Origin: Owenia fusiformis
Lineage: Eukaryota > Annelida > Polychaeta > Sabellida > Oweniidae
Length of the DNA: 64,000 nucleotides
Assembly: GCA_903813345.2 (NCBI GenBank)
Contig: CAIIXF020000008.1
Span: forward strand, 6,521,341-6,585,340
Direction of reading: 5' to 3'
Part shown: piece by piece, positions 26,701 through 36,059 of the stretch
Layout of the letters: the number at the start of each line of letters is the position of its first letter
How positions within the stretch are numbered: position 1 is the stretch's first letter
Translations under genes and position numbers: made by a program
Notes under the pieces: generated by a model
What the model was told of the DNA's origin: nothing
What the model saw: only the letters and a program-made list of their open reading frames with translations
Database searches by the model: none

Positions 26701-29700
26701 TAGGTATAGAACCTTAAACATTAGCACATAGGGAGATGCACACAGCATAGGTATAGAACATTATACATTAGCACATAGAGAGATGCACACAGCATAGGTA
26801 TAGAACCTTATACATTAGCACATAGGGAGATGCACACAGCATAGGTATAGAACCTTATACATTAGCACATAGGGAGATGCACACAGCATAGGTATAGAAC
26901 CTTATACATTAGCACATAGGGAGATGCACACAGCATAGGTATAGAACATTATACATTAGCACATAGAGAGATGCACACAGCATAGGTATAGAACCTTATA
27001 CATTAGCACATAGGGAGATGCACACAGCATAGGTATAGAACCTTATACATTAGCACATAGGGAGATGCACACAGCATAGGTATAGAACCTTATACATTAG
27101 CACATAGGGAGATGCACACAGCATAGGTATAGAACATTATACATTAGCACATAGGGAGATACACACAGCATAGGTATAGAACCTTATACATTAGCACATA
27201 GGGAATGTGCACATAGGGAATGTGCACAGCAACTTGAGGAATCTAATCAAACTGTGACTTGTCATTTTGATTTCCAACACAGGCAATTTGATCTATGATC
27301 TACCAAAATAGGCTACACTAAAAACAAGGCATTAACATGCAAAATGTCACCATCTGCCATTTGTTATAGGTGGTGAATGCTGAACGCCACCCGCCGCCGC
27401 AAAAAAGTTAAAGACCATAATAATGTGTCACTAGTTCTGGCAATGACATAAAAACACAGGGATGGCTTTATTTACTATTCTTTAATATATTAAATAATAT
27501 GAGCACTGTTTCACAGGGGGAATGCAAGATTACAACTATGTTAACCATGGTATACTTGCAATCACCATTGAGATGGATTGTTGTAAATACCCACCATATA
27601 GCACAATGAATAAACTGTGGCATGAAAATCTGGCATCTTTAATCGAATCTTGGAAATTCATAAATAGAGGTACTTCTCCTTTGAGAATTTTATTATTACA
27701 ATAGATAAAGTCACCATGCCTTGCAATACAAGACAAATGCATAATGTTATAATCTAATGCTATAATTCATACACAAGCTATATTTCTTTCACTTTAAAAT
27801 TAAAGGAAAATGTCTTACTGTTTGTTGCTTCATAAAATATGTGTGGCATGGAAAAATGAGAGCAGGAAATTAGGTAAGATTTGTATGTATATTCACCATA
27901 ATGAGACCATAATGAGTATTAGGCTAGAATATCATTCATCTTAATTGCAGGAATTAAAGGTATTATATCAGACTCCAAGGGCAATCCAGTGCCAAATGCT
28001 GAAGTTTACATAGATAAGAGAAAACATCCATTCACAAGTACAGCTAAGGGTGAATACTGGAGAATCCTACTTCCGGGAAAGTATAACATTAAGGTAATTT
28101 AACTTTCTAAGAAACATCTGTTGAAAGCCCATGGAAACAATAAAATATAAATGCATATGTATATATTGAGGAGAATTCATTAAAAAGAATCAATAATGCC
28201 ACATTTACTTTAGTAAAACAATGATGTTTGATTTGTTGTTCGAGTTGTTTTTAAGAAAGATGCTTAATGTTCATAGTGTTATATTCCATATATTAAGTAA
28301 CAATGTTTGCGGCAGGATCTAGGACCATGGCATAACTGACCAGTATCTACTTTACTATGACAGTCATCAAATTACATCATATTCTAACTGGATTACTTTA
28401 ACATTATTTTCTTATTTATTTGATTAATAGGTAAAGGCAGCTGGTTATAGTGAACTTAAGCAGAAGATTGTTGTGGATGACTCTGCATCATTATCAGAGG
28501 CTTCAACAGTGAACATTAATCTTGTGTAAACATGTTATGCCGATCAATCCTATGCCTGACAGATTTGTCATCTTATGTATGGCATATTTTAGAGACATAA
28601 ATAAAATATTTTTTCTTTACTTTGTGTATATTAACATGGTGATTGTTTTAAAGTAGATAGCATATAGCTAATGTGAAGTGCAAAAGGAACAATATTTCGA
28701 GACCACAGTATCATGGGACATTTCAATCATTCTGAAGACCATTTTAATAAGTGTTGATGAATAGCTTTGCAAAATAGCCTAAAAATGCTACTTATCCATA
28801 TATTTTATGCTGCATATTTCTCTTGATTTTGGGAAGCTACAGCTGCCATACGGATGCTATAGCAAATGTGACTTAGGCATAACTCTAACATGACTCGTTT
28901 AGTAACATGTTTGATGTAACATCTATGAAATATCACCCATTGTTAGAGGATATACAGATGGGCTATCAAGCATATAAATAGATGGATAATTTAATTATCT
29001 ATTAAATGAATACATTATTAAGGCTGTCAACTCTTGATCCAATTTCTGGCACAGCTTGGGCAGAACTTTGGCAAGGATGATACTATAAGTGCATTGATGA
29101 ACTCATCACGACTACACATACTGCCAATGTTAAACCCAGATAGTGATGAAATATTTGTTGGCACTTAAGACAGGTATTCATTTATAGGAAAACCTCAATG
29201 TTTAATACAAAAACAAATTCATTTGTTTGATGGTAATTGACCATGAACTGAATAACAGCTGAATATTTTACATCATATTACAGTTAAGTGCAGATCCTTG
29301 TCTAGAATTGTCTACAATATGCTGAACAAATATAACAATTTTTTGTTTTACGTAAAATAATAATTCCTGGAATGGTTCCCATTTCACTTACAGTAAAACC
29401 TGCATATGTGAACACGTTCCATATTGTTGACTTTCCCTAGTACACCTTGCATTTCTAAAGGGTGTTCCTTAGACAAGGAGATCAGAAACAATCCATTTTC
29501 TTATCGCAACTTGAAAAGTATTGCTTATGGCAAAAACATAAACAAGGCATTAACATACAAAATGTCACCACTTAACATTTGTTATAGATGCTGAACACTA
29601 AACACCATCCACTTTAGTGTAACACCAACCACCAAACACCATCCACAAAAAAGTCTATAACAATATGTCACCACTTATGACGGTGACATAAAACTACTGA

Positions 29701-32700
29701 ATTATATCTAAAATACAAAAGACGATAGCTTACCTGTAAAACTTTAGTGCTATCTCAGGCTGATCTGAATAGAAGTGATTCGTGGCTATACTAGCTATTG
29801 CTTCTACATTCATATTATCATGGTGAAGGACTTCTTTATACATCTTCAGAGATTCTACATTGTCATTTAATGCCTAAAAAATGATAAACAAAGCATGTAT
29901 TTTGAAATAAAGCTACACTGTTTATGCATATATACAAGGGGTGATCCATATACTGTATAAGTGGTATTTAATCCGAGTGGTTAATTTGCTGAATGGTCAA
30001 ATTTTATGGATTTCCTAATTTTAATTTTCCTTATGACAAGAAACTTCCCATTGGATAACATTATGAAGGCAATATTTCCGACATTTAATTTTCCGAGCCT
30101 GTTAAAAATTAGGCAATAGGCAAATTAAATGATTAGGCAAAATTACCACTTATACAGTATTCTGATAAGAAACCTACATATTTTCGAGTTTTTCATGCTT
30201 TCCTCTCGTTTTGATAACCTTATTTGTGTGTGTTTCTATCTCTGGTTATTCCTTTATAGTCTTTTATTCGCCCAATTAAGTATGAAGTTATAAGGATAAT
30301 TAGATCCAGTGTATAAAACAATGTGGGACAATAATCCTTGGGGTCGAAATATTACACGCTCAGATTCAAGTTCTCTCAACATGCAACTTTACTTTTCTCA
30401 TGTCAGCCAAACAGTAACCTGCTGTATACATTATGCCCCCCTCAAGAGTTGATGTTTATGGGTATCAACTCTTTGTTTCTCACCTTGATGTACATTCTAC
30501 TATTGATCAATGTAAAATAAATCCCTTTCATATACTGATTCGCATTAACACAAACCCATGTTTCAATAATGCTTATGAAGGGGGTACCTACCTCATGTAT
30601 TCTAGCAATGCCAGTAGTAATGACACCTCCCAGGGAACTTTTCAAGGCCTTTTGTATTAACACAAACCCATATTTCAATAATGCTTATGAAGGGGGTACC
30701 TACCTCATGTATTCTAGCAATGCCAGTAGTAATGACACCTCCCCAGGGAACTTTTCAAGGCCTTTTGTATTAACACAAACCCTTATTTCAATAATGCTTA
30801 TGAAGGGGTTACCTCATGTATTCTAGCTATCCCTAGTAGTAATGACACCTCCCCAGGGAACTTTTCAAGGCCTTGTTTGTAGTATTCTATTGCAGCCAGG
30901 GGCTGGTCTAGTCTCTTGTAGTTCTTACATAAATACAGATAGGTATCTATAACATCCTGCTCCTTCAAGGCAGATTTTAGCTGCCTTTCTGACTCTCTGT
31001 ACATTCCAAGTCTGGGGAAAATAAATAAAAGAAGATATCAATCAAGTACATATGCACTACATTCAAAATGATGCAATTGAAGTTCAGCTGTTCTATAAAT
31101 ACGATTAGAAGTCACACAAAATCTATCAGACTCATAATTTATGAGCTTAACATCAAAAACTCATACTATTGTGTCTAATGATATCCCTGATTTTTTGAAA
31201 TTCTGCATGGAAGACAGGCCGATAGGGGGTCTAAAGAGATAAGGTGTAAAGTATATGACATCCAAAAACATTAGATATAAGGATTGTAATAACGCCTAAG
31301 GATTGTACAATAACGTTTTTGGGTCATGACATCTAAAACATAATGTATTCTTATTAGAGGTCTAAAAACCAGAAATTATCTGATTCCCAAAAGACCCCTC
31401 TACTATTCAGTTGTACCTGTAGTAGCATTTTCCTAGCTGGACCTTCCACCACCAGTCCTTGTACTGACATGCCTCAGTGGCTGCAGCTGCAAGTTCCAAG
31501 GCCTGAAGTACAACAGCAAATAGTTCATCCCTGAATTAAGACCCAGGATGTCCCTCCCCCTTATATATTACACAAGTTGTGTTGGTGACGGTGAAGTACA
31601 TAGGGGGGGGGGGTACACAGTCTTGAAGCAAGACTTACATCATGGCCTTCTATCAGTTTTGTATCTGTCAACATATTGCTAGTTGCAACAGAAATTTACT
31701 TTACTGTACAGGCAAATTATATTTATTTAAGGCCATATGGGTTACTTTTGAGGTCATTATCAGCATGTTAACAGTGAAATTATTTGTCAAACTCAGAGGG
31801 TAGAATTGCTACTCCCAGTCAGGGTTTCAGAGCAAACACAATTACATCCATTCATTATAATATACCATGGTAGAATCAAATCTAAAGATTACACTTTAAG
31901 TTTCTACTTACATTTCTGACATCATTTTCATGATGTAAGATATACTCAAATAGAGATTTGGCTAGATTTGGACGTTGTGCATACTTCCCAAAATTCAGCC
32001 TTCCAAGATTAATAAATGGACCATCTGGGTTGGATAACATTGACGCCTTAAAGAAAGAAATAAAGTTTTTGAGTGTCAGCAGAATACAAAGATTATGAGT
32101 CTATTCTTGGTACCTTTAAAGTCACAGTAAAAATATAATAGGATGAGGGTACAAGGCACAGTTAATTTGAAGTACATGTTAGTTGTAACAGTCTGATTCA
32201 CTCATTGTATAAGGTATACACATAAAGATAAGCTAACAATATCAAAACAACAGTTAATAAATACTGACTAAAATTAACATGACAAAATGGCACCACCTAC
32301 AAAATGTAACAATTGTTACAGACAATGATACTGATGCAGACAGTGAATGCCAGTCACATAAAACAGCGGTTACAGTAAAGTCATATGCCATCATTTTGGT
32401 AATGCAATTATAAAAATTAAATAGTTTGTACTTACAGTGCCAAGCCTAACATATCTCCCTGAAGCACTGGTGACAGGTCTAGCTGTAGATGCTGTTCTGG
32501 GAGTTTTCAAGGCCTGGTCCATTGTTCCTGGTCTGCCCCCCTGGGTGCCTGGTCGTACAAACCCACTCAATGGTCTACCACTCTGTGACATGGGTCTACA
32601 ATGGTTTCAAAGTTGATAAAATGTATATTTATGCAATAAATGATCTTCATGTAGGCAACATTTTTTATATAACAAGAGTAATTTATTTCTAACACTGAAA

Positions 32701-35700
32701 TTTACCACTTGCGTGTTTGCTTTTTTAATTCATATTGTATGTGTAAAGATGTTTAAGTAAACAACACTGATATGAAACTGTGATAATTAGTGTTGTCGCG
32801 ATGTGCCATAATCGTACATTGATGTGTCAGCAATTTTCAGTAGTAAACATCGATACACACTGCGATGTACATTGAGAAAAAGTCTAATATATAGAAAAGT
32901 GCGCACTGAAATACCAAACGCTAGTGCACTAAAATACTGAACGCAACAAATAAATAGTCTGGTACATCCAGTAACAGTGAAGTGAAAGTAAAGTAATTTT
33001 TTTTAGATCAATGGTTCATTTTGACGAGCTAAAACAGTTTTAAAGCGAAAGAATATCAGAGAACATTGGAAAATGAATTAAGACATGAGAAGGTAAGACA
33101 TTTGCGTCAAAATGAGACAAGAAAGGGAGATTTTTAGCAATTTTTTTTAAAACATCAATGTTTTGTTTCAGACATCGATGCATCGCCAGAAACAGCTTTG
33201 GCGATGCATATCGCAATGTATCGATTAATCCCGACAACACTTGTGATAGTAGACTGAAATAAATGTGAGAGATATTTATACTTATATGTGAGAAACTTAC
33301 CTGACACCCTGACTAGGTCCGTTTGAGCTTGTTCCTGGTTTCTTTAATGATGTACCAGGACGTGCCACCTGTGCTATTGCATTATCATCCATCAGCATCT
33401 CAGCAATCCCCTCTTCTTCATTCTCAACCTCATCAACAAGAACTTGTTCTGTCAGAGCTCTGGTTTTCAAACTCCAGGCAGCCTGAAATAAGGAATCATA
33501 AATTACATCCATTTGTGAAAGTCAATGCTAGTGTTTTCAAACTTCAGCGGCAACCTTCTCAGTAACATGTTTAATCATTGTACATTTTCACAATCACTTG
33601 TGTGTATTCTAATCCTATTTTGACAAAAAAGTGTCTGCCAGTATACAAGAAGGTATACAGGTCCAGATAAGATAAAAGGAAGAATCTTAAAAGGCCTGGC
33701 AGATATTATCTCATACCCAATATATGTTATTTTTAAAAGATCTCTGAAAGATGGGTATCTACCAATAGACTGGAGCAAGCAAATGTCACCCCCATCTTCA
33801 AAAAAGGTTCCAAGTCCAACCCCACCAACTATAGACCAGTGAGCCTGACAAGTATCATATGCAAGCTACTAGAAAACACAATAAGACACCAACTACTGAA
33901 CTACATGAAAAAGAACACATTATTATCTACAGCACAACATGGTTTCTTACCGAACAGATCCTGTACAACAAATTTACTTGAAATTATAGAAGCATGGACT
34001 CGACTAATTGATATAGGGGGCGCTATAGACACAATCTATTTAGATTGGGCGAAAGCGTTTGATTCTGTACCTCACCAAAGACTGCTTCTAAAGTTGAAAT
34101 ACATGGGAATAAGAGGTATCGCACACAGGTGGATAAGCCATTTTGTAACCCAAAGACAGCAGAGAGTAGTAATAAATGGAACATCAGCTGAATGGATGCC
34201 TGTAACGTCCGGTATAGCTCAGGGAAGTCTGCTTGGGCCGATTTTGTTCCTAATATACATCAACGACATGCCTGATGTGGTAAAACAAAGTAAAATTAGT
34301 CTCTTTGCTGATGATACAAAGCTCTACAGAAATGTGACAAACCCAACAGAAAATCAACTCCTTCAGAAAGACCTTGATGCCATCCAAACCTGGACAGATA
34401 AATGGCAGCTAAAATTTAATTCAAGCAAGTGCTCAGTCTTGCATTTAGGAAGGAGAAATGCAGAATGTGACTATACCTTGCGAAATAACAGCAATAATGA
34501 TAATATGACAATCAGTAAGTCAAAATGCGAAAGAGACTTGGGAATCCATAAGGACTGCAATTTAAAGTTTAGTGAACATGTCAAAATAGTGGCAAATAAA
34601 GCAAATCAAACCCTGGGTATGATAAAACGATCCTTCAAATATTGGGACTTTGACTCTTTTAGGCTATTGTTCAATGGACTAGTGAGACCTAAATTAGAAT
34701 ATGCGAATGCAGTTTGGAATCCATACCTAAAGAAGGATATTGAAATCATTGAGAATGTACAAAGAAGAGCGACAAAAATAATTCCATCACTGAGGGAACT
34801 CTCATACCCTGAACGTCTTAAGGTACATGTACTAGATATGACAACACTTGCATTTAGACGACTCAGAGGAGATATGATAGAGACATACAAGTATATTAAT
34901 AACCTCTATGATGTAAATACAAAACTACTTTTTCCCAGTCTACTCCAGCAAGAAGTACCACAACGAACACGTAGATGTAACACCCAGTATCTATTTAAGT
35001 CACAATGTAAAACATCCAGACAGCACATATTTAGCCAGAGAGTAGTAAAACAATGGAATTGTATACCAGAATGGGTAGTTAATGCCCAAAGTGTGAATCA
35101 GTTCAAAAACAGATTGGACTCCCACTGGTACAATCACCCAATGAAATACGATCATACAGTGGACTATCATTTTATACATCCTTACTAACCTTAGTATTGA
35201 TCGGTTAAACAGGCAAAATATGCCTATAAACCGTAATCATCTTATAATCTTATAATATTGCACAAGAGGTACACTTCTAAATTATATCGATCTGTGCTAA
35301 AACTATGTTTATGAAGTTGGACCAAAGAGCTAAACCAAATACAGATTATCATTCAAGATAGGCCACTATTTGTATTGGAGTAAGAAGCTGCAATTATAAC
35401 TGAATGAATAGATTCAAGGTAGACTACAAATGTATATCTTATACATGTAGGAAGGTCGAAAAACTGATAGCCCCCAAAGCTGATTCGTTTTGGGGATTTG
35501 GTAATTACATAATTATAGAAGAGCCTGTAATTTAGTATGGTAGCATTTTTCTAGTGTATTTTTGTCTAACTAAAATAATCATCTCAGTATTTTACTATCG
35601 TGTGGCCAATGTTTATATTGGAAACAAGATGACCCATTATCACCCACGACATTTGTTAAAAATTTTGCTCAATTTTACGAAACAAATATGTTTTCAGAGC

Positions 35701-35806
35701 TCACCTGGTCATAAGGATTCTTCTCTAGCAAGTTGGTACATAGTTCTACACATGGTTCATATTTCCGACGACGAAAGAAGCTATATGCCATAAATAAAGG
35801 GTCCAT
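8772..35806 (-). CDS. TTC8: Tetratricopeptide repeat protein 8 (BBS8), complete
   Basis: BBS8 is a TPR subunit of the BBSome, the coat complex that moves membrane proteins in and out of cilia. Coding exons, in order of translation: 35705-35806, 33301-33482, 32436-32595, 31912-32046, 31417-31502, 30813-31011, 29734-29873, 11477-11648, 10979-11101, 10492-10575, 8772-8888. They sum to 1500 nt (500 codons with stop), close to the vertebrate protein, and all junction phases agree. Exon 1 gives [19 protein letters not shown]; exon 3 gives [14 protein letters not shown]; later exons carry the TPRs ([32 protein letters not shown]); the protein ends in HHFAML as in vertebrate TTC8. Intron 7 (11649-29733) houses two carboxypeptidase genes on the opposite strand. 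Intron 1 contains a LINE fragment and intron 2 a hAT-like MITE. Exon 6 has duplicated copies of its 3' edge in the following intron. The start codon is the only Met agreeing with the family N-terminus. Confidence 0.95.
9630..10068. repeat. 39-bp minisatellite in TTC8 intron 10
   Basis: About 11 head-to-tail copies of a 39-bp unit (core ACATGTATTGACATAGCAAG) with very few differences between copies. Because 39 is a multiple of 3, frames stay open on both strands (181 codons plus, 163 codons minus), repeating [13 protein letters not shown] on the plus strand. It lies wholly in an intron, so these frames are not taken as genes. High copy identity points to recent expansion or gene conversion. 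Confidence 0.95.
11649..13011. other. TTC8 intron 7, left part, upstream of carboxypeptidase A
   Basis: No exon is recognised in this stretch. It is also the upstream region of carboxypeptidase gene A and may carry its promoter and 5' UTR; the first coding exon is preceded by a good acceptor (TTAATTTCAG ending at 13010), which suggests an untranslated leader exon lies upstream, but I cannot locate it. Confidence 0.4.
13039..21799 (+). CDS. Secreted M14B metallocarboxypeptidase, paralogue A
   Basis: Zinc carboxypeptidases of the CPE/CPD/CPM/CPN subfamily remove C-terminal, usually basic, residues from peptides. Exons: 13039-13420, 13840-14087, 18976-19175, 19549-19733, 20091-20288, 20628-20780, 21157-21299, 21704-21799 (1605 nt, 534 aa); all phases match. 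The N-terminus has a hydrophobic signal peptide ([10 protein letters not shown]), then about 120 residues of predicted helical sequence not found in CPE/CPM. The peptidase domain has the zinc pair HGNE (residues about 207-210), NPDGY, DLNRNF, the third zinc ligand in [15 protein letters not shown], and the catalytic Glu in [11 protein letters not shown] transthyretin-like domain ([20 protein letters not shown] ... VNITLV) ends the protein. AATAAA follows at 21872. The gene lies antisense in TTC8 intron 7. Its exon 7 acceptor region is tandemly duplicated (see separate entry). Intron 2 carries a minisatellite and a 3.7-kb mobile element. The start could lie upstream, since the frame is open to the acceptor at 13011. 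Confidence 0.9.
14087..14620. other. Carboxypeptidase A intron 2, left part
   Basis: No exon or recognisable repeat was found between the exon 2 donor (GTAAGA at 14088) and the start of the minisatellite near 14620. Confidence 0.4.
14620..14906. repeat. 64-bp minisatellite, left half
   Basis: Tandem copies of a roughly 64-bp unit built from shorter sub-units such as ACAACTCATCCCTTAGATAA, CTCAACCCTAAGACAATTCA and CCTCTAGACAAATCATTCTC. The array stops abruptly at 'gacaat' (14901-14906), where the mobile element at 14907-18623 begins, and resumes in the correct register at 18624. Confidence 0.9.
15430..16130 (-). pseudogene. Non-LTR retrotransposon 3' fragment (ORF2 C-terminus)
   Basis: The minus strand has an open frame (16052 to 15687, 121 codons) beginning [15 protein letters not shown] and then CEHCGLL...SHGLLDC, a CX2C...HX4C arrangement typical of the region after the reverse transcriptase in many invertebrate LINEs. 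After the stop comes a 3' UTR with AATAAA followed by a (TA)n tail at 15432-15451, as expected for a LINE 3' end. The reverse transcriptase and endonuclease are absent, so it is a 5'-truncated copy, apparently nested inside the TIR element. Family assignment is not possible from this piece. Confidence 0.65.
17219..17810. repeat. Three diverged ~240-bp direct repeats
   Basis: Related segments begin near 17219, 17458 and 17701. Each contains 'cag/tctcaa/gtccactttc..gctctaaa', then 'tttaaaaatggcatt' or 'tttctagaaatggcact'. The second and third are preceded by 'ttctgattgg(c/t)(t/c)(g/a)g', which includes inverted CCAAT boxes. Spacing is about 240 bp. They sit in the interior of the TIR element and do not encode a protein. 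Confidence 0.65.
18624..18905. repeat. 64-bp minisatellite, right half
   Basis: Continuation of the array seen at 14620-14906 with the same sub-units, decaying at its right end into shorter units (ACAACTCATTCCCTAAACAA). Together the halves would form one array of about 570 bp in carboxypeptidase A intron 2. Confidence 0.9.
20481..20578. repeat. 98-bp hairpin (short MITE-like inverted repeat)
   Basis: Two arms of about 36 nt pair with roughly four mismatches: TTTGAAATTACATTAACATG... on the left and the inverse ...GACAATGTAATTTCAAG on the right, both containing ATGCGAGACTCA. The loop is about 26 nt. It lies in carboxypeptidase A intron 5. It could be a tiny MITE or, less likely, a hairpin RNA precursor. 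Confidence 0.75.
21018..21248 (+). repeat. 92-bp tandem duplication across exon 7 acceptor, gene A
   Basis: The sequence from the acceptor TATTACAG through the first half of exon 7 is present twice with a 92-bp offset (exon starts at 21065 and 21157). A third, decayed copy can be seen upstream (about 21018-21064: 'agtgccaaagttacatagatta...catccatctatattacag'). Using the second acceptor keeps the frame through the transthyretin-like domain to the natural stop. Using the first and reading through shifts the frame and stops at about 21219. The paralogue B has only one copy of this exon. Confidence 0.9.
21800..22772. other. Spacer between carboxypeptidase A and B
   Basis: Contains the gene A 3' UTR with AATAAA at 21872-21877, a copy of dispersed repeat family 1 (about 21968-22110), and no recognised exon. 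The first exon of gene B is preceded by an acceptor-like CAG at 22741-22743, as in gene A, suggesting a shared design with an upstream leader exon. Confidence 0.5.
22773..28529 (+). CDS. Secreted M14B metallocarboxypeptidase, paralogue B
   Basis: Tandem paralogue of gene A with the same eight-exon layout: 22773-23208, 23609-23856, 24159-24358, 24631-24818, 25369-25575, 27517-27669, 27951-28093, 28431-28529 (1674 nt, 557 aa), all in phase. It starts with a signal peptide ([14 protein letters not shown]), followed by an N-terminal helical region a little longer than in A with the shared core [16 protein letters not shown] and [13 protein letters not shown]. The peptidase domain has HGNE (about 225-228), [15 protein letters not shown], the zinc ligand in [15 protein letters not shown], and the catalytic Glu in [11 protein letters not shown], so it should be active. 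The transthyretin-like domain ends in VNINLV. AATAAA lies at 28600. The exon 5 donor is the first unit of a 47-bp minisatellite. Substrate is unknown; basic C-terminal residues are expected from the subfamily. An open frame upstream to 22743 leaves the exact start slightly uncertain. Confidence 0.92.
25574..27205. repeat. 47-bp minisatellite starting at an exon-intron junction
   Basis: About 34-35 copies of a 47-bp unit (contains GGTATAGAACCTTATACATT and AGCACATAGGGAGATGCACA). The first unit begins at the exon 5/intron 5 junction of carboxypeptidase B, so its GTATAG is the functional donor. Every later unit has the same ...CATAG|GTATAGAAC context, a potential donor. Two or three variants (CCTTATACA, CCTTAAACA, CATTATACA; GGGAGA or GAGAGA) alternate along the array in short patterns, which suggests amplification of two- or three-unit blocks. 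Confidence 0.97.
28530..29733. other. TTC8 intron 7, right part, downstream of carboxypeptidase B
   Basis: Holds the gene B 3' UTR, the relic carboxypeptidase exon (about 29024-29145), a copy of dispersed repeat family 2 (about 29390-29520) and one of family 1 (about 29538-29690). No other exon is visible. Confidence 0.5.
29024..29145 (+). pseudogene. Relic exon of a third carboxypeptidase copy
   Basis: Nearly identical to exon 3 of genes A and B over about 120 bp (CTCTTGATCCAATTTCTGGC onward to the segment coding PMLNPD), but it lacks the 5' part with the acceptor. The NPDGY motif is broken immediately after Asp by divergent sequence. No other carboxypeptidase exons follow before TTC8 exon 7. 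This is a leftover of an additional duplication, not a functional gene. Confidence 0.85.
30548..30883 (-). repeat. Triplicated 3' edge of TTC8 exon 6
   Basis: Three tandem units of about 112 bp. The rightmost unit (about 30773-30883) contains the true end of exon 6 and its donor; the two to the left are intronic copies carrying the same coding stretch (minus strand, ending GIARIHE) and their own GT donor. The intronic donors read GAG|GTAGGTACC and look at least as strong as the true GAG|GTAACC. The intronic copies keep about 95% identity with each other and differ from the exon at a few positions, including VITT in place of VSLL in one copy. Confidence 0.9.
32257..32345. repeat. Possible copy of dispersed repeat family 1
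   Basis: Contains AAAATTAACATGACAAAATG, 'caccacctac', 'attgttacagacaatga', the same order of modules as family 1 copies elsewhere, but more diverged. It lies in TTC8 intron 3. Confidence 0.4.
32788..33241. mobile_element. hAT-like MITE in TTC8 intron 2
   Basis: The ends are TAGTGTTGTCGCGAT on the left and the near-inverse ATCCCGACAACACT on the right (33228-33241). The flanks TGTGATAA and TGTGATAG resemble an imperfect 8-bp target duplication, as made by hAT transposases. The interior has ATCGATACA/GATGCATCG inverted motifs and no transposase frame. Confidence 0.6.
33610..35250 (+). mobile_element. 5'-truncated non-LTR retrotransposon (reverse transcriptase)
   Basis: An open frame covers 33839-35188 (449 codons) and encodes most of a LINE reverse transcriptase of the jockey/CR1-like group. 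Visible motifs are NYRPVSLTS just upstream, [21 protein letters not shown] (motif A), [20 protein letters not shown] (motif B), LFADDTKLY (motif C), then the C-terminal [11 protein letters not shown] and [20 protein letters not shown] block. The family signature continues upstream as [17 protein letters not shown] (about 33655) but a 1-nt shift near 33775 breaks the frame, and the endonuclease is missing. The 3' end has a short tail of ATCTTATA repeats (about 35235-35250), as in CR1/L2-type elements. It lies in TTC8 intron 1, antisense to TTC8. It looks like a defective but fairly young copy. Confidence 0.9.
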
Positions 35807-36059
35807 AGTGAGAACAAATTTTATTTAGAATTTTTTTCAAAAAATATTTTTGCAATGCCCCCTGGGAAATTTTTTGATTTATTTTATTTATCTTGGAACT
35901 AAAGACAGTAACTAGTTACAATGATGCGGCGAAATACTTCTATTTATCAAAAATATTGTTTAATTATATTAGATTTCTAAATACCTACTTCCTTTTAAAT
36001 CTCTAAGCAACTAGATTTCACCTTGACCCAGTTTTTCAAAGTTTCTGCAAAAAACTTTT
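35807..36059. promoter_or_regulatory. Shared head-to-head promoter region of TTC8 and DHTKD1
   Basis: Only 253 bp separate the TTC8 start codon (35806, minus) and the DHTKD1 start codon (36060, plus). This space must hold both 5' UTRs and probably a bidirectional promoter. I see no TATA box in good position and no convincing RFX X-box, which would be expected for a ciliary gene if it were promoter-proximal. Confidence 0.7.

Noticed and set aside
25574-27205. CRISPR-like regularly repeated array
   Set aside because: Units abut directly with no unique spacers, and the surroundings are intron-bearing animal genes. It is a minisatellite.
33839-35188. Independent cellular gene of 449 residues
   Set aside because: It is the reverse transcriptase part of a LINE; the family sequence continues upstream of the first start codon through a frameshift.
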